Source: Lentzea aerocolonigenes
Lineage (GTDB): Bacteria; Actinomycetota; Actinomycetes; Mycobacteriales; Pseudonocardiaceae
Direction of reading: 5' to 3'
Assembly: GCF_000955955.1 (NCBI RefSeq)
Contig: NZ_JYJG01000248.1
Location: 1-31,785, forward strand
Length of the DNA: 31,785 nt
Shown here: positions 1 to 7,380 of the stretch, one piece after another
How positions within the stretch are numbered: the first letter of the stretch is position 1
Layout: each line of letters starts with the position of its first letter
Program-made: the position numbers and the translations under genes
The notes under the pieces: model-generated
Databases searched by the model: none
Told to the model about the DNA's origin: nothing
The model's input: the letters and a program-made list of their open reading frames with translations, nothing else

Positions 1-431
1 GACAGAGCAGGACGCACGGGCCACAGCTCGTAGGGCATGTTGCCGCGACGGCTGATGACGATCCAGCCCTCACCGGTGAGCTCGACGTGCTGCCCCACCG
101 ACTCGAAGAGGTTGACGCGGTCGAAGAAGTCGTTGGGCTCGTTCAACGTGACCAGGGCGCGGTGCTTCGTGACGAGCTCGACGCCCGGCTCACCGCACTT
201 GGAACACACGACCGAGGAGCGAGGACGCTCGCGGTGCATGTGCCACTCCACCGAGGCGGTGGTCGTGGTGATGCGGTTGACGATCGAGAACAGCGTGCCG
301 TTCTGCCCCATCGTGTTCATCTGCCTGAGCGCGGAGTTGCGGCCCAGGCCCCAGTTCCAGGTGCGGCTCTCGCCCTTGCCGACGTACGGCGTGGGCACGA
401 GGTTGGCGACCATCGTCAGCGGGTTGCGCAT
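1..431 (-). CDS. Phage portal protein, N-terminal part (runs off window)
   Basis: This frame is open from the ATG at 431 to the left edge, giving about 143 codons of the N-terminus. Portal proteins form the dodecameric ring through which the terminase pumps DNA into the prohead. The translation has the usual actinophage portal pattern: a start reading MRNPLTMVANLVPTPY, a 'NRITTTTASVEWHMHR' stretch, then 'LNEPNDFFDR', 'HVELTGEGWIVI' and 'ELWPVRP'. A CSKC pair near residue 78 may be half of a small zinc-binding insertion. The start codon overlaps the stop of the upstream small membrane gene as TGATG, which implies translational coupling. Its position directly after the terminase genes supports the call. 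Family assignment is by recognition of motifs, not by search. Confidence 0.8.
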   Translation of the reverse strand, partial: MRNPLTMVANLVPTPYVGKGESRTWNWGLGRNSALRQMNTMGQNGTLFSIVNRITTTTASVEWHMHRERPRSSVVCSKCGEPGVELVTKHRALVTLNEPNDFFDRVNLFESVGQHVELTGEGWIVISRRGNMPYELWPVRPAL

Positions 432-640
432 CAGCTACGCCCCCTCGTGCCGAGGTCGACGAGCAGCAGCGAGATGCCCACCGCGGCGAGGCCGGCAACC
501 GTGTGCAGGGTCCACGCGGCAGCGGAGAGGAAGCCGAGGCCTGAGGTCACCAGAACGCCGCTGCGCCACCGTCGGACGAAGGCGCGTGCTCGGGTCCCGA
601 TCAGCTTGGCTCGGCGCTGGAAGCGCGACTCAGCGGCCAT
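431..640 (-). CDS. Small phage membrane protein between terminase and portal
   Basis: A 69-aa protein starting MAAESRFQRRAK. The first 30 residues are strongly basic. They are followed by two closely spaced hydrophobic segments (roughly residues 30-45 and 48-63), so it is probably a small integral membrane protein. I chose the ATG at 640 because it overlaps the terminase stop as TGATG, and its own stop overlaps the portal ATG in the same way. Function is unknown. Small membrane proteins at this position occur in siphophages of actinomycetes, but nothing in the sequence shows whether this one acts in lysis, exclusion or assembly. Confidence 0.65.
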   Translation of the reverse strand: MAAESRFQRRAKLIGTRARAFVRRWRSGVLVTSGLGFLSAAAWTLHTVAGLAAVGISLLLVDLGTRGRS

Positions 641-2037
641 CACACCCACCCCAGGAAGTTGAGGTCGGCCGAGCCGAGGTCCTTGTGGGCGACCATGTAG
701 CGCATGCAGTCGCAGCCGTCGTCCTGCTCCTTGACGGGACGCTCCTTCTTGTCCGGCCCGTCCTTCGGGTTCCAGCGATAGCCTGGGATCTCCTCGGCGG
801 TGCAGGTGGGCAGCTTCTTCTCTGCGAGCTCTCGATCGCGCTCCACGAGGGAGTCGCGCATCAGGAAGATCCGCGCCTTGCCGTCGCGCTGGCGCTTCAT
901 GCGCGCCTGGACGCGCTCGATGCCCTCCAGCACGGCCTTGTCGGCCGGGGTCGTGCTGATGCCGAGGTACTTCTCCAGCGTCGCGCGGCCCTCGGCGTCG
1001 TGGTCGGTGATGACCTCGAACGGCTCCGGCTCGGTCCAGGTGCGGTAGCCCTTGTCGATGTCGTCCAGCGGACCGAGCTCGTCACGGTCGAGGAGGTCGT
1101 CTCGCACGGTGGCTTTGGTGACCTGGCGCAGGATGTCCTTGGCGTGGTCCTCGACCAGGCGCCCGGTCATAAAGAGCTCGCGGTACAGGAACAGGCGGCC
1201 GTCAGGGTCCTCCGCCCACCATTGGCAGACGAACGGGTGCGACCAGCCGAAGTCCACGACCCAGTACCGGGGCCAGTCGTCCGGGATGTCGAAGCGGTCG
1301 ATCAGGTGGTGCGACTCGTCCCAGCCGTCGTAGATCGAGCCCTCGGCGGCGACCCAGAGGCCCTTGCGCAGGCGCAGGTAGCGGACACCCGTGAGGGAGT
1401 CCAGCTTGGGCATGTAGTCCATGCCGTCGGCCGTCATCGCGCCGTCGGGGTGGAAGAAGCGCGGGTTGTCCTCGTGCACCGAGATGAGCAGCTTGATCTT
1501 GCCCTCGTTGGCGCGCTGCTTGAGGAAGTGCTTGGGGTGGTTAGGGTTGCAGTCGGCGATGATCTGCCGGTACGGCATGACCTTGCCGCGCATGCGGGTG
1601 ACCAGCGACTGCCAGTCGTCCTCGGTGAGTTCGGTGCTCTCCTGGACGTAGGCCATGTCGCGCTGGGTCGACATGATCTTGATGGGGTCGTCGAGACCGC
1701 CCAGCGTGATCGTGCTGCCGTTCTCGTACTGGTACTGCGCGGGCTTGCGCTGGGAACCGCCGAAGAACTTCAGCGCCCCGGACTCCAGCTCGGCCTTGGT
1801 GAGGTCTTCCCACTCCTCGGTGAAAGAGGAGGCGAGCGAGCGCGCGGTCTTGCGCACGGCCAGGCCGCTCATGCCGGGGTGCTTCATCGCGGCGGTGTGC
1901 AGCTTGATCATGCAGCTACGGCTCTTGCCGGTGCCCGCTGGTCCACTCATGAGGACCTCGGAGTCACGGGTGCGCATCAGCTCACGGGCGGCGCCTCGGA
2001 GCTCGTGTTCGACCGTCACGATCGCGGGGGCGCTCAC
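640..2037 (-). CDS. Phage terminase large subunit (PBSX-like)
   Basis: A 465-aa terminase ATPase/nuclease that packages phage DNA. The N-terminal ATPase domain shows a clear Walker A, GPAGTGKS, at residues 32-39. 'MAYVQESTEL' is the likely Walker B and catalytic glutamate, and 'IIADCNPNHP' is a coupling-motif-like segment. The C-terminal RNase H-like nuclease begins around 'VVDFGWSHPFVCQWW', whose aspartate is the usual metal ligand. The start is GTG at 2037, which overlaps the stop of the small subunit by four bases (GTGA). Length is normal for the family, and small-subunit and portal neighbours make this a standard packaging module. The gene appears intact. Confidence 0.92.
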   Translation of the reverse strand: MSAPAIVTVEHELRGAARELMRTRDSEVLMSGPAGTGKSRSCMIKLHTAAMKHPGMSGLAVRKTARSLASSFTEEWEDLTKAELESGALKFFGGSQRKPAQYQYENGSTITLGGLDDPIKIMSTQRDMAYVQESTELTEDDWQSLVTRMRGKVMPYRQIIADCNPNHPKHFLKQRANEGKIKLLISVHEDNPRFFHPDGAMTADGMDYMPKLDSLTGVRYLRLRKGLWVAAEGSIYDGWDESHHLIDRFDIPDDWPRYWVVDFGWSHPFVCQWWAEDPDGRLFLYRELFMTGRLVEDHAKDILRQVTKATVRDDLLDRDELGPLDDIDKGYRTWTEPEPFEVITDHDAEGRATLEKYLGISTTPADKAVLEGIERVQARMKRQRDGKARIFLMRDSLVERDRELAEKKLPTCTAEEIPGYRWNPKDGPDKKERPVKEQDDGCDCMRYMVAHKDLGSADLNFLGWV

Positions 2038-2549
2038 ACGTCCTCCGCCCCAGCGAACCGGTACTCGAAGGTGACGCCGCCGGAGACCTCTGTCTTCACG
2101 GGCGCGTCGAGGCCGAGCAGCTTGGACCAGCGGTCCTCGACCTTGATGAGCTTGTCGAGCGCGGTGATCACGGGACCGACGTCGGTGAGGGGCGCGCCCT
2201 CGTTCTCGTCGATGACGGCGACGGGGTTGTCCTCGGCGTCGAAGTCGATGCAGGGCTTGCCCTGGCGGACGACCTTGCCTCCGGAGACGAGCAGGTGCTG
2301 GGCGTCGGCGATCCTGCGCAGGTCCTCACGGATCTGCTCCAGGCGCTCCAGCGCGTCCAGGCGGTACTCGGCGGTGGACTGCTCGGCGTGCTCCGCGAGC
2401 TCGGCGAGGTGCTCCTGCTTGATCTGGTGGACGCGCTGGCGACTGATACCGAACCGGCGACCCACCTCGGCACCTGAGTACCCACGGCGCAACAAGTCGA
2501 GGACCTGAGCTCTGCGCTCGGCTCCCTCGATCTGCTGCGCGGAGTTCAT
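2034..2549 (-). CDS. Phage terminase small subunit-like protein with N-terminal HTH
   Basis: A 171-aa protein starting MNSAQQIEGAERR. Residues about 10-45 form a helix-turn-helix ('RGYSGAEVGRRFGISRQRVHQIK'), suited to recognising the packaging site. A charged, probably coiled-coil helical stretch follows. The C-terminal block 'ALDKLIKVEDRWSKLLGLDAP' is typical of actinophage small terminases. I chose the ATG at 2549 over a TTG three bases short of a second methionine position because ATG is the stronger start and lies four bases from the preceding stop. Its stop overlaps the large-subunit GTG. Identification rests on the HTH, the C-terminal motif and position. Confidence 0.8.
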   Translation of the reverse strand: MNSAQQIEGAERRAQVLDLLRRGYSGAEVGRRFGISRQRVHQIKQEHLAELAEHAEQSTAEYRLDALERLEQIREDLRRIADAQHLLVSGGKVVRQGKPCIDFDAEDNPVAVIDENEGAPLTDVGPVITALDKLIKVEDRWSKLLGLDAPVKTEVSGGVTFEYRFAGAEDV

Positions 2550-2553
2550 CAAG

Positions 2554-2949
2554 TCAGGCCACCAGTTCCTTCCAGGTGACCACGGCGGTGGAGCAGAGGG
2601 ACTTGGCCATCACGAAGGCGGCCTCCCAGCCCTGTCGGCCGTCGTCGAGACGGATCGAGCGGAAGGCGGAGACGTCGCAGGGGACTTCCAGCGCGAGGTC
2701 GCCCTTGGCCACCGTCACGAAGCACTCGTCGTCACGTTCACGGGCTTGGGCCAGGAGCAGCGTGCGCTCGTCGTTCCAGACGCCTCGGACGCAACAGACG
2801 AAGCCCACGGGACCAAGGACGTTGGCACCGTCGAAGTAGTCACCGAGGTTGTGGACGATCCGGGGCGTCTCGACCTGGTACTCGATCACGTCACCGGCCA
2901 GGTCCACGCCATCGACGAGGATCCGCAGATCGGAAACAGGCGTGTCCAT
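2554..2949 (-). CDS. Phage hypothetical protein upstream of terminase
   Basis: A 131-aa protein starting MDTPVSDLRILVDG. I do not recognise a family. It reads as a compact mixed alpha/beta soluble protein without signal peptide or membrane segment, and has a CC pair ('GFVCCVRGVW') in the middle. The start at 2949 is chosen because AAGGAG lies nine bases upstream; a TTG at 2955 would be too close to it. It is the first gene of the leftward packaging block and lies four bases before the small terminase start, so it is probably co-transcribed with it. Confidence 0.65.
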   Translation of the reverse strand: MDTPVSDLRILVDGVDLAGDVIEYQVETPRIVHNLGDYFDGANVLGPVGFVCCVRGVWNDERTLLLAQARERDDECFVTVAKGDLALEVPCDVSAFRSIRLDDGRQGWEAAFVMAKSLCSTAVVTWKELVA

Positions 2950-3098
2950 CGTCAAGGTCTCCTTGGGTCAAGGCAGGAAAAGTGGCCTCAGCCGAGGTGA
3001 AGGGCGCGAGCGCGCGGGGGATCTTCCGCCATGTTAGGCATGTTCTACACGCGTTGAAAATAACGAACGTGCATCGGATCTTGAGCTACTTCCCTTGT

Positions 3099-3118
3099 GT
3101 AGCAAGGAAAATTGCTAC
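3099..3118. promoter_or_regulatory. 7-bp inverted repeat in divergent intergenic region
   Basis: GTAGCAA, a 6-base spacer, then TTGCTAC form a perfect inverted repeat of 20 bp in total. It lies in the 293-bp stretch (2950-3242) between two divergently transcribed phage genes. The stretch is locally AT-rich around 3050-3120 and also contains a duplicated CATGTT (3031-3045). A repressor or activator site is plausible. I could not place a confident promoter, and no other gene is evident in this stretch. Confidence 0.35.
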
Positions 3119-3242
3119 GACAGGTCCTCATCGGACCTTCGGGCACGATCAGCAACCACTTGAAACGGTCGAATGAGTGTCACGCAGATGCCGTGATGCG
3201 CGATGGACACGATGAACCCGCACCGGAGGGCAAGGAGCACCA

Positions 3243-3782
3243 ATGCCGTTCGATCTCGCCTCCATCGCCGCCTCCGCAATTGTCGGAGGCTTCTCCGGTG
3301 TCCTCTTCGCCTCCTGGAAGATCAGGAAGGAAGAGAGCGCGAAGCGGCGCGCTCTGGCGAGGGACCGCGTGCAGGACGCAGCCGGAAGCGTCCTGACGGA
3401 AGCTGTTGCCTACCAGGCCGGATACGGCAGGCGGCGCGTGCCAGCACCATCACTCTGGATGCCCGCTGATTACAAGTGGGCTTCGATGGTCATCGAGGCG
3501 AGCCGTGGCCTGGGCTGGCTGCGCAAGTGGCTCCTGCAACATCGACTTCGGCATCTACTCGGGCCTCTCGGCTACGACTTGGTGACAGCCAAGCCCGCGA
3601 TGGAGGGCGACGACCTCATGGCAGGTGTGCTCGCGGCCGTGTTCAAGGCGGATCCCACCGAGGACCCAAACGGCGTGCCGACCGGCTTCCTCGCAGTCGC
3701 GATGCAGGAGCCCAGGGATTCAAAGGAGGTCACCAAGTTGGTGCGGATTCTGAAGCGCGTCTCAAGAACGCGAATCATCTGA
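3243..3782 (+). CDS. Membrane-anchored prophage cargo protein (paralogue 1)
   Basis: A 179-aa protein of unknown family starting MPFDLASIAASAIVGG. A hydrophobic N-terminal segment (about residues 5-25) ends in 'SWKIRKEESAKRR', followed by a basic, helical cytoplasmic-type domain. The same anchor pattern (small/hydrophobic run, GVL, SWK, EE/EG, AKRR) and the same layout recur in the gene at 4874-5437, so the two are paralogues. AAGGAG six bases before the ATG supports the start. It is transcribed against the surrounding phage genes, as is typical of lysogeny-expressed cargo. Its 3' end overlaps the convergent gene at 3762-4124 by 21 bases. A role in superinfection exclusion or defence is a guess from context only. 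Confidence 0.7.
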   Translation: MPFDLASIAASAIVGGFSGVLFASWKIRKEESAKRRALARDRVQDAAGSVLTEAVAYQAGYGRRRVPAPSLWMPADYKWASMVIEASRGLGWLRKWLLQHRLRHLLGPLGYDLVTAKPAMEGDDLMAGVLAAVFKADPTEDPNGVPTGFLAVAMQEPRDSKEVTKLVRILKRVSRTRII

Positions 3783-4124
3783 GCTTCTCTCTGGCCGGAA
3801 GCCACCCGAAGTGCTGCGCCTGCTCGGCAGGACGACCGACCACCCGGTGATCAGCTGCCCTGGGATCCGCACGCATCGATCTTGGTCGTCGAACACGTAG
3901 AACTCGATGAGCCTGCGGACGTCGTCGGCGACCTCGGCGAGGATCGCGCGTACGTCGGTGCCGGGCTCGACCACGAAGGTCGTGCCGCGGCAGACCTTCC
4001 CCCGGTGGCCCGAGTAGTACCTCGCCCTCACCAACCACATGCCGCGTCGGGCCTCGGTGTCGCTGTGCGGCCCTGGGTAGGTCGTGCCCTCCGGAACCAC
4101 CGGGAAGCGGTGCCGCGTGTCCAT
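3762..4124 (-). CDS. Phage hypothetical protein
   Basis: A 120-aa protein starting MDTRHRFPVVPEGTTYPG. I do not recognise it. It looks soluble, with an acidic helical segment 'DVRAILAEVADDVRRLIEFY' in the middle and a low-complexity Arg/Ser-rich C-terminus. The ATG at 4124 is chosen because GGAGGG lies just upstream; the frame stays open further upstream but without a ribosome site. Its stop lies inside the 3' end of the convergent gene 3243-3782. It follows the HNH gene by 76 bases, an interval containing the small palindrome CGCTCCAGGAGCG, and may be in the same leftward transcript. Confidence 0.5.
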   Translation of the reverse strand: MDTRHRFPVVPEGTTYPGPHSDTEARRGMWLVRARYYSGHRGKVCRGTTFVVEPGTDVRAILAEVADDVRRLIEFYVFDDQDRCVRIPGQLITGWSVVLPSRRSTSGGFRPERSSDDSRS

Positions 4125-4200
4125 GCGCCCTCCAGAAAACCTATAACCCTGCGCCATTGCTGTGAGAGGGAACTGCGCTCCAGGAGCGTTCTCGGGGCGG

Positions 4201-4755
4201 TCAGACGGCAGGCTGAGCGAACTCGACCGCGGGTGCGGGCCGGCATCGGTTGGCCAGGCGCCGGAAGGTGAACCAGTCCCCTCTCTGAGCGGCCAGGGAC
4301 TGTGCCCGCGCGCGTTCCTTGCTGCGGTCCAGGGCCTCATAGAAGCAGCGGACACACCGACGGGCGGAGAGGTCCGCCGGCGTCACCTCGTGCCGTCCGG
4401 ACTGGCAAGTACCACCGATCATCAGCCGACCTGCGTGGACGGCCTGGCGCTTGCGTCGTGCCCCTGCGACAACACGGCGCCGGACGTTCTCGGCCGCCGT
4501 CACGGCTTCGAGGTGCTCGACCCGAACGCAGATGCGCACGCGGCACCGATGGTCGATCTGGAGCTCAGGGACGAGCGGTCCGAAGTTCTCCCGCCACACG
4601 GCGATGTGCGCGAGGCGAGTGCCATGCAAGGGCTTGGGGAGCTGCGCGTAGGCGCTCCCGTTCATCCCGCCGAGGTAGATGTGACACGGGCTCTCGAAGC
4701 GGGCTCCCGCGTCCACCCGGACGTCGTGGATCGTGTTGTGCTGCAACGTGGCCAC
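4201..4755 (-). CDS. Phage HNH endonuclease
   Basis: About 184 aa. The core 'QIDHRCRVRICVRVEHLEAVTAAENVRRR' is the typical phage HNH motif: the DH pair supplies the general base and metal ligand, and C/H residues follow at the expected spacing. Further C-terminal, 'GTCQSGRHEV' and 'RRCVRC' look like an additional zinc-binding knuckle. HNH proteins near terminase genes in cos-type phages assist DNA cleavage during packaging; others are homing nucleases, so the exact role is open. The start is uncertain: GTG at 4755 has AAGAGG at a good distance, whereas the GTG at 4761 abuts it. It is divergent from the cargo gene at 4874. Confidence 0.75.
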   Translation of the reverse strand: MATLQHNTIHDVRVDAGARFESPCHIYLGGMNGSAYAQLPKPLHGTRLAHIAVWRENFGPLVPELQIDHRCRVRICVRVEHLEAVTAAENVRRRVVAGARRKRQAVHAGRLMIGGTCQSGRHEVTPADLSARRCVRCFYEALDRSKERARAQSLAAQRGDWFTFRRLANRCRPAPAVEFAQPAV

Positions 4756-4797
4756 CTCCACCTCTTAAGCGGAGTGGCAGGTGGTCTGACAGGCGGC

Positions 4798-4852
4798 TGT
4801 GCAGGTTAAGTTGCACATCGGGATCACCGAACGATAGGTAGGCGTGTCCTAC
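4798..4852 (+). promoter_or_regulatory. Promoter with overlapping inverted repeats upstream of cargo paralogue 2
   Basis: TTGCAC (4811-4816) and TAGGTA (4835-4840) are separated by 18 bases and resemble -35 and -10 elements of the main sigma factor. An inverted repeat TGTGCA/TGCACA (4798-4817, 8-base spacer) overlaps the -35. A second one, GTAGG/CCTAC (4838-4852, 5-base spacer), overlaps the -10. This layout would suit repression. It is pattern reading only. Confidence 0.4.
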
Positions 4853-4873
4853 TGACGAGGGAGATCTGAAGTC

Positions 4874-5437
4874 TTGGCGTTCGAACCCATCACGATCCTG
4901 ACCTCAGCCATCGCGGGTGGCGCAGCGGGCGTACTGATGTCTTCGTGGAAAGTCCACACCGAGGAAGGCGCGAAAAGACGTTTCGCAGCTCGTCAGACAA
5001 TTCGCAAAGAAGCTACCAGGCTTCTGGTGTACTTGGCCGCAGGCAGGGGCGAGGTAAACCTGCCTGACGACTTTGACCCGACAACCCAGCAAGGATCCAT
5101 TGACTGGACCGCCACGGTCCTAGAAGCAGCCCATGATCTGGGTTATGTCCGTCGAAGTCTGGTTCGAAGGCGCCTTCGACGAATAGTAGGCACCTTCACC
5201 CTTCTGCGAGCCGACGCGCAAGCTGTTATGAGCGACTTTGATGTCCGCGTAGATATAGCAAGAGCAAAAATGCTCTCGGGCATAGCAGAATCTTCTTCTC
5301 ACAGCAAGACCGTCGCAAAGCTCATCAAAAAGAACACCACCGAGATCCCTGGGGGATTTCTCAAGGCCGCAATTGAGTTCCCGTTTAGCGGGCATAGAGT
5401 GCACACGGAAGTGAACCGACTTCGCAAGGCTCGATGA
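4874..5437 (+). CDS. Membrane-anchored prophage cargo protein (paralogue 2)
   Basis: A 187-aa protein starting MAFEPITILTSAIAGGAAG from a TTG codon. The TTG is preferred because it restores the same hydrophobic N-terminal anchor and 'SSWKVHTEEGAKRRFAAR' as in the gene at 3243. An internal ATG at 4937 would delete the anchor. GAGGGAG lies about ten bases upstream. The remainder is basic and helical with no motif I recognise. The coding sequence is visibly richer in A and T than the genes around it, suggesting separate acquisition. It is monocistronic and opposite to the phage reading direction, with its own promoter-like sequence upstream. Confidence 0.65.
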   Translation: MAFEPITILTSAIAGGAAGVLMSSWKVHTEEGAKRRFAARQTIRKEATRLLVYLAAGRGEVNLPDDFDPTTQQGSIDWTATVLEAAHDLGYVRRSLVRRRLRRIVGTFTLLRADAQAVMSDFDVRVDIARAKMLSGIAESSSHSKTVAKLIKKNTTEIPGGFLKAAIEFPFSGHRVHTEVNRLRKAR

Positions 5438-5496
5438 CGGCTGCACAGCCGTGCGGCACAGCTTAGGACGTCACTTAGCCACCAAGATCGTGGCGC

Positions 5497-5676
5497 TTAC
5501 CGAGCACGGCACAACTCCATGGCGACCATCACCCACGCCACTCGCTCGGCGTCAGCCAGGTCGTTCCACTCCGGGATCGGACCCTTGGTCTCGTTCTCGC
5601 GCTCGATGGTCCTGGCGTACGCGCGGTGCGCGCGCTTTGCCTGGTGGTGAAAGAACTTGTGCAGTTCGGCGCTCAC
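5497..5676 (-). CDS. 59-aa phage protein starting with GTG
   Basis: A short frame read directly from the sequence: GTG at 5676, stop TAA at 5499-5497. It starts as V/M-SAELHKFFHHQAKRAHRAY and ends 'RVAWVMVAMELCRAR'. GAGGAGG lies five bases before the GTG, an excellent ribosome site, and the start overlaps the stop of the upstream gene as GTGA. These two features make it convincing despite its size. It is soluble and helical, with a conserved-looking 'IPEWNDLADAERVAWV' segment. Function is unknown; it is presumably co-translated with the replication-type protein at 5673-7205. Confidence 0.7.
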   Translation of the reverse strand: MSAELHKFFHHQAKRAHRAYARTIERENETKGPIPEWNDLADAERVAWVMVAMELCRAR

Positions 5677-7205
5677 GCCGACCTCCTCAAATGAATGCCG
5701 AGCGCCTTCGAGCCGATGAACGACAGTCCACTCACGAGTGCGTGCCCAGCGAAAGTAACGACGACCTTCGAGTTGTGCGGATGCGTCACGGACTCGTTAT
5801 CGAGCACGGACTGCAGCGCCTTGGCCACACGGAACTCGTCGCCGCCGGTGTGGAACAGGAAGGCGCTGATGAACCGGCGGAGTTCGCCGGAGTACTGCCA
5901 GTCCATCGTCAACCCGCGCTCGGCCAGAGCCTCCTCGTAGGCCTTGAACAACCGGTTCGGGTCGTACGGAGTGCCAACGAGCTCCTGCGCCTTGTGTGGC
6001 TCACCCAGGTACGGCCCGAACTCGTGCTTGATGCCTTCATAGGTCTGGGTGTTCTCAGGGGCGGCGGGCTGTTGCTTCCTACGGCCACCACGACGGCGAG
6101 GAGCACCCTTCAACGCCTCGCGCGCCTTCTGGACCATGTCGACGTCCTCCGCGCGCCTGGGCAACGGATTCGCGGCCTCGTACTCAGCGTCGAACTTCGC
6201 CTGCCGCTCCAGGAACTCCTGGTGCTTTTTCTGAGCCTCGGTGGGCTGCTTGCGGCGAGCAGCGACCTGGTGCTCGATCTCCTCCGGTGTGAGGACCGGG
6301 ACGGGACGACGTTCGACCGACTCCCTGGACTCGTAGTGCATGTTGCTCACGGGGCCGAGTGCGTCGAGGGCGACCTGGAGGGCTTCGTCCATGGTCTCGG
6401 TGGCGACTGGATGGCCCGAGGTCTGCTGAGGCCTCTCATCGGCGAAGATCTTGTCCAGGTCCGAGGTGAGCTCCTCTGCGGACTGGACGACGAACGAAGC
6501 ATCTGGTTGCTCGTCCAGGGAGGTCGTGAAGTTCTTCAGCTCTGGCTCCTCTTCGATGTGATCGGCCACGGGCTCCTGGACGTCCTGCTCTTCTTCAGCC
6601 TGGACCTCGCTGGTCCCCCGCGACCGCGAAGCGGGCGCAGGAAGTTCTGTGTCCACGTGGTCTGACAGCGTGGTCTGTTCCGTGGTGTGTTCTGTGGTCT
6701 GTTCAAGATGCGTCAACCTGTCCCCACCCTCGGGACAATCTGTCTCCACCCTGGCGTCAATCTGACCCGCGGGTGGCGTCACGTTGTCCCTACCCTGGCG
6801 ACAATCTGACGCCACCCCCTCATGAGCAGGACGGATTGAGGCCAGCTCTCCTGGACCATCGAGGACTCGGTAGAGGCTGGATCGGTAGCCACCGTTGGCG
6901 TGCTTGCGGCGTTCAACGACGACGAGGCCGAGCTCCTCCAGCTCCTTGACCGCCCGGTCGAACGTCTTGATGGACATGCGGGCACGGCGCGCGGCGGTCT
7001 CCCGGTGGGCGAAGCACTTGCCCTCGTCCTTGTGGCCCTTCTCGCGCTGCACGAACGTCGTCAGCGCCACGTAGGCCATGGCCCCCTTCATCGAGAGGGG
7101 CAGGTGATCGAGGACCCGAGCCATGACCTGGCCGAAACCGGTCTGCTCGTCGTAGGCCTCGTAGTCGAAGCCGCCGGGCTGGAGGTCGTTCTTGAGCGAT
7201 GCCAT
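5673..7205 (-). CDS. Winged-helix replication-type phage protein
   Basis: A 510-aa protein starting MASLKNDLQPGGFDYEAYD. Residues about 25-110 form a winged helix ('MAYVALTTFVQREKG', 'CFAHRETAARRARMSIKTFDRAVKELEELGLVVVERR'). A long acidic, low-complexity linker full of E, Q, T and P follows. The C-terminal part ('LTMDWQYSGELRRFISAFLFHTGGDEF') is helical. Actinophage and integrative-element replication initiators or DnaD-like loaders share this layout, so replication is the likely role, but I see no catalytic motif. I chose ATG at 7205, with GGGAG upstream, over the open extension to 7289, which has no ribosome site and an atypical composition. Confidence 0.65.
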   Translation of the reverse strand: MASLKNDLQPGGFDYEAYDEQTGFGQVMARVLDHLPLSMKGAMAYVALTTFVQREKGHKDEGKCFAHRETAARRARMSIKTFDRAVKELEELGLVVVERRKHANGGYRSSLYRVLDGPGELASIRPAHEGVASDCRQGRDNVTPPAGQIDARVETDCPEGGDRLTHLEQTTEHTTEQTTLSDHVDTELPAPASRSRGTSEVQAEEEQDVQEPVADHIEEEPELKNFTTSLDEQPDASFVVQSAEELTSDLDKIFADERPQQTSGHPVATETMDEALQVALDALGPVSNMHYESRESVERRPVPVLTPEEIEHQVAARRKQPTEAQKKHQEFLERQAKFDAEYEAANPLPRRAEDVDMVQKAREALKGAPRRRGGRRKQQPAAPENTQTYEGIKHEFGPYLGEPHKAQELVGTPYDPNRLFKAYEEALAERGLTMDWQYSGELRRFISAFLFHTGGDEFRVAKALQSVLDNESVTHPHNSKVVVTFAGHALVSGLSFIGSKALGIHLRRSA

Positions 7206-7336
7206 ACTGGCTCCGCTCCCTACTGCGTCAAGGGAGGTGGCCGTCGCTTCTGCGAGCGGGCCGGGTGGACGAGCTACCAACTCGTTCACCTCTTATGAGC
7301 AGTCCGACCCGCGCAGGCAGGACCACTCGAAACGTC

Positions 7337-7367
7337 ACGACCCCCGAGTTCGTTGCTCGGGGGTCGT
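7337..7367 (-). terminator. Strong hairpin between early operon and replication gene
   Basis: ACGACCCCCGAG and CTCGGGGGTCGT form a perfect 12-bp stem around a 7-base loop. It lies 14 bases after the stop of the 49-aa gene (7381-7530). Read on the minus strand it is followed by GACGTTTC, which is only weakly T-rich. A terminator or attenuator separating the integrase-proximal small genes from the replication-type gene is the natural reading. Confidence 0.6.
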
Positions 7368-7380
7368 CGTTCGTTCAGGG

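Noticed and set aside
37..2508. Very long open frame (about 820 codons) on the + strand over the terminase genes
   Set aside because: Antisense artefact of GC-rich codons: composition is Arg/Ser/Val-rich without domains, and the minus strand carries well-recognised terminase motifs and coupled starts.
5451..6665. 404-codon open frame on the + strand
   Set aside because: Lies antisense to the winged-helix replication-type gene and the 59-aa gene. It has no ribosome site and unnatural composition.
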